Both the position numbers and the translations under genes were made by a program. The notes under the pieces were generated by a model. That model saw only the letters and a program-made list of their open reading frames with translations. It searched no databases and was not told where the DNA came from. Below, piece by piece: positions 62,267 to 64,000 of a stretch of DNA of 64,000 nucleotides (positions within the stretch are counted from its first letter, which is position 1; every line of letters begins with the position of its first letter). The stretch spans positions 186,001-250,000 of the forward strand of contig JBLXEY010000003.1 in assembly GCA_048262655.1 (NCBI GenBank), read 5' to 3'. The DNA comes from JABMNT01 sp048262655 (GTDB lineage: Bacteria; Pseudomonadota; Alphaproteobacteria; Rhodospirillales; Casp-alpha2).

Positions 62267-63240
62267 TAACCAAGGCCATCAAACAGTGCCGTTGACAGAT
62301 ATCTTTCGGCGAAAGAGGGTAAGATTGCGATAATATTCTTGCCGGCCATTTCAGGTCGTTCGGCGACTTCCAATGCCGCCGACAGTGCCGCACCAGAAGA
62401 AATACCGCAAGCGATGCCTTCCAGGCGTGCGACCTTGCGTGACATGGCAAAGGCGGTTTCATTACCAATTTTCAAAACTTCATCGATCAGGTCTGTTTCC
62501 AGATTGCCGGGGACAAAACCTGCGCCGATACCCTGGATCTTGTGTGGGCCTGGTGTTCCACCTGACAAGATCGGACTATCTTCCGGCTCAACGGCAATCA
62601 CTTTGAAATCTGGCTTGTAGGACTTTAAGACCGACGCACAGCCGGTCAGGGTGCCGCCGGTGCCAACGCCACTAATCAGGACATCCGCTTGACCCGCCGT
62701 ATCCCGCCAAATTTCTTCAGCGGTTGTTTTGCGATGGATTTCAGGGTTCGCCGGGTTGTCAAATTGCTGCAGCATTACCGCACCAGGGATGCTCGCCACG
62801 AGCTCACCAGCTTTTTCGATCGCCCCTTTCATGCCCAGTGGCGCCGGTGTCAATTCGATTTCTGCGCCAAGAAGCACCAGCATTTTACGACGCTCGATGG
62901 ACATGCTTTCCGGCATTGTTAAGATAAGTCGGTAGCCTTTGGCAGCACAGACGAAGGCCAGAGCAATCCCGGTATTACCGGATGTTGGCTCAACGAGTGT
63001 GGCGCCGTCTTTAATGCGGCCGTCTTTTTCTGCGGCTTCTATCATCGCCAGGCCAATCCGGTCTTTCACAGAACTCAGCGGATTAAAAAACTCACACTTT
63101 GCCAAAACGTTTCCCTTGACCCCTGCATCAGCGGTCAACCGGGACAAACGAACCAACGGTGTCGCCCCAATGGTTTCGATAATATTATCGTAGATATGGC
63201 CTCTAAACTCAGAAGGTGTCCGGTCAGTCATGGTGTTCAT
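62266..63240 (-). CDS. cysK: Cysteine synthase A
   Basis: A 324-residue PLP enzyme with the Schiff-base K59 in NPLSSVKDRIG, the substrate loop TSGNTGIAL, GVGTGGTLTG and GISSGAAL. It makes cysteine from O-acetylserine and sulfide. The open frame reaches 63669, but this would run through the Rrf2 gene; MNTMTDR at 63240 (or 63231) is the true start. It follows the Rrf2 gene by one base. Confidence 0.96.
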   Translation of the reverse strand: MNTMTDRTPSEFRGHIYDNIIETIGATPLVRLSRLTADAGVKGNVLAKCEFFNPLSSVKDRIGLAMIEAAEKDGRIKDGATLVEPTSGNTGIALAFVCAAKGYRLILTMPESMSIERRKMLVLLGAEIELTPAPLGMKGAIEKAGELVASIPGAVMLQQFDNPANPEIHRKTTAEEIWRDTAGQADVLISGVGTGGTLTGCASVLKSYKPDFKVIAVEPEDSPILSGGTPGPHKIQGIGAGFVPGNLETDLIDEVLKIGNETAFAMSRKVARLEGIACGISSGAALSAALEVAERPEMAGKNIIAILPSFAERYLSTALFDGLG

Positions 63241-63241
63241 C

Positions 63242-63697
63242 CTATATAATGAAATCGAGGTTTTCGCGGCCTTCACTGGTGATGCCAGCTTTGTCGGCCC
63301 GCGTGCACAGGTCATCGATCGTCGTTGATCCCAATCGTTCGATAACCACATCTTGAAGTTCGTCCCATAGGGGATAGACAACTTTATGTCCAAGTTCGGA
63401 TCCGGCGATCTTCTCCGCTTCCTTTTTCCCCGTCTCCATGGTGCGGACAACGGCAACGATATCGGCGACTGAAATTCGACGGCGCTCCTTGGCGAGGCGG
63501 TATCCGCCCTTGGGGCCGCGTGTGCCAACCAAAATATCGTGACGCACGAGCTGCTGTAGCGCTTGCTCCAGATAACGACGCGGGATGCCCTGACGCCGCG
63601 TGATTTCTCGGCTCTGCACCGGCTCTGCGCCGGCATGATAGGCGATATCCAAAACCGCTTCGATCGCAAAGAGTACTTTTTTTGAAAGCCGTAACAT
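63242..63697 (-). CDS. Rrf2-family transcriptional regulator, CymR-like
   Basis: A 151-residue winged-helix regulator with RRYLEQALQQLVRHDIL and GTRGPKGGYRLAK. The three-cysteine cluster of IscR is absent; only one cysteine, near residue 132, is present. With cysK directly behind it, it resembles CymR, which senses cysteine status through CysK and represses sulfur genes. That role is inferred from context. Confidence 0.92.
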   Translation of the reverse strand: MLRLSKKVLFAIEAVLDIAYHAGAEPVQSREITRRQGIPRRYLEQALQQLVRHDILVGTRGPKGGYRLAKERRRISVADIVAVVRTMETGKKEAEKIAGSELGHKVVYPLWDELQDVVIERLGSTTIDDLCTRADKAGITSEGRENLDFII

Positions 63698-63702
63698 CGC
63701 TA

Positions 63703-63999
63703 TTATTTTCCTCCTCCTGTGCCGGTCGATCCAAAGCCGCCCGATCCGCGTTCGGTGTCACTTAGGGTATCCTGTTCTTTCCATAAGGCGACGGTAATGG
63801 GCGCAACAACCATTTGCGCAATTCGCATTCCCCGCTCAATGACGAAGTCATCATCTCCGTGATTGATCAAAATGACCCCGATTTCTCCCCGATAATCAGC
63901 ATCTATGGTTCCTGGTGCATTGAGGCACGTCACGCCATGTTTCAGGGCCAGGCCTGATCGTGGCCGGATTTGTGCTTCGAAACCCGTTGGCAGGGAAAT
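63703..63999 (-). CDS. dut: dUTP diphosphatase, C-terminal part
   Basis: The frame is open to the window edge and codes for the last 98 residues of a trimeric dUTPase. It shows PRSGLALKHGV, NAPGTIDADYRGEIGVILIN, the RMAQMV-type block (GMRIAQMVVAP) and the glycine-rich tail GSGGFGSTGTGG that closes over the active site. It hydrolyses dUTP to dUMP. The start is outside the window. Confidence 0.97.
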   Translation of the reverse strand: MSLPTGFEAQIRPRSGLALKHGVTCLNAPGTIDADYRGEIGVILINHGDDDFVIERGMRIAQMVVAPITVALWKEQDTLSDTERGSGGFGSTGTGGGK

Positions 64000-64000
64000 C

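Noticed and set aside
62266..63669. 467-residue reading frame for the cysK gene
   Set aside because: The first 143 residues lie antisense-free but in a different frame of the Rrf2 gene and have no cysteine-synthase similarity; the protein starts at 63240 or 63231.
1..64000. Prophage, insertion sequence, integrase, toxin-antitoxin or defence system
   Set aside because: I found no transposase, integrase, phage structural gene, paired toxin-antitoxin genes, restriction enzyme or cas gene in the window.

Overview
The window is a continuous stretch of chromosome from an alphaproteobacterium, most likely a Rhodospirillales-like, probably aquatic heterotroph. This rests on gene order and gene content. 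The run tsaB - fur - miaB - phoH - ybeY - corC - lnt - XRE regulator - metK - trmB - rimP - nusA - ylxR/L7Ae - infB - rbfA - truB - rpsO - pnp is the classic alphaproteobacterial order. MucR, an XRE regulator of the Rhodospirillales/Rhizobiales type, ornithine-lipid genes and a PlcP-like phosphoesterase all fit the same group. Base composition is near 50% G+C by eye and even throughout. I found no tRNA, rRNA, insertion sequence, prophage or CRISPR. TTG start codons are unusually common, and at least five gene junctions use a TTGA stop/start overlap.

Layout. Positions 1-8500: the 3' end of rdgB, hemW, an LpoA-like lipoprotein, rsmI, yraN, a DolP-like BON lipoprotein, a SirB1-family protein, gshB, then a leftward group of a lipoprotein, a bactofilin and an EI24/CysZ-like membrane protein. 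Positions 8700-21500: adenosine kinase-like PfkB, typA, a GT9 glycosyltransferase, an AmpG-like permease, trpS, an orphan soluble PAS histidine kinase, a cytosolic NMT1-type binding protein, small DUF proteins, an Nfu protein and a Bax-like glucosaminidase. Positions 21450-25010: tex and a polysaccharide deacetylase on the minus strand. Positions 25135-46750: the translation and RNA-processing supercluster, interrupted by a TusA-like gene, mucR, and a LysE/DUF1330/DUF2059 insertion before metK.

The metK leader (35136-35190) carries a sequence that I read as a SAM-II riboswitch. It has an exact P1 stem and the conserved single-stranded blocks, but an imperfect P2.

Positions 46960-52450 form what I consider the most interesting unit: olsB-olsA for ornithine lipid, a glycosyltransferase plus a PlcP-like phosphoesterase, then a small secreted protein, a DUF2062 membrane protein and a diacylglycerol-kinase-family lipid kinase. 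Together they look like a phosphorus-sparing membrane-lipid remodelling island. Phospholipid would be cut to diacylglycerol, glycosylated to glycolipid or rephosphorylated, while ornithine lipid replaces phospholipid.

Positions 52500-57230 hold a TRAP transporter (DctP, DctM, DctQ) in one operon with an N-formylglutamate amidohydrolase, facing a divergent RpiR-family regulator. Positions 57260-61000 hold an SH3-domain protein, an alpha/beta hydrolase, a 2-hydroxyacid dehydrogenase and a nitroreductase. The window ends with a leftward operon of dut (cut by the window edge), an Rrf2 regulator, cysK, a MoeB/ThiF-type enzyme and a DsrE-like protein, which points to cysteine synthesis and sulfur transfer under one regulator.
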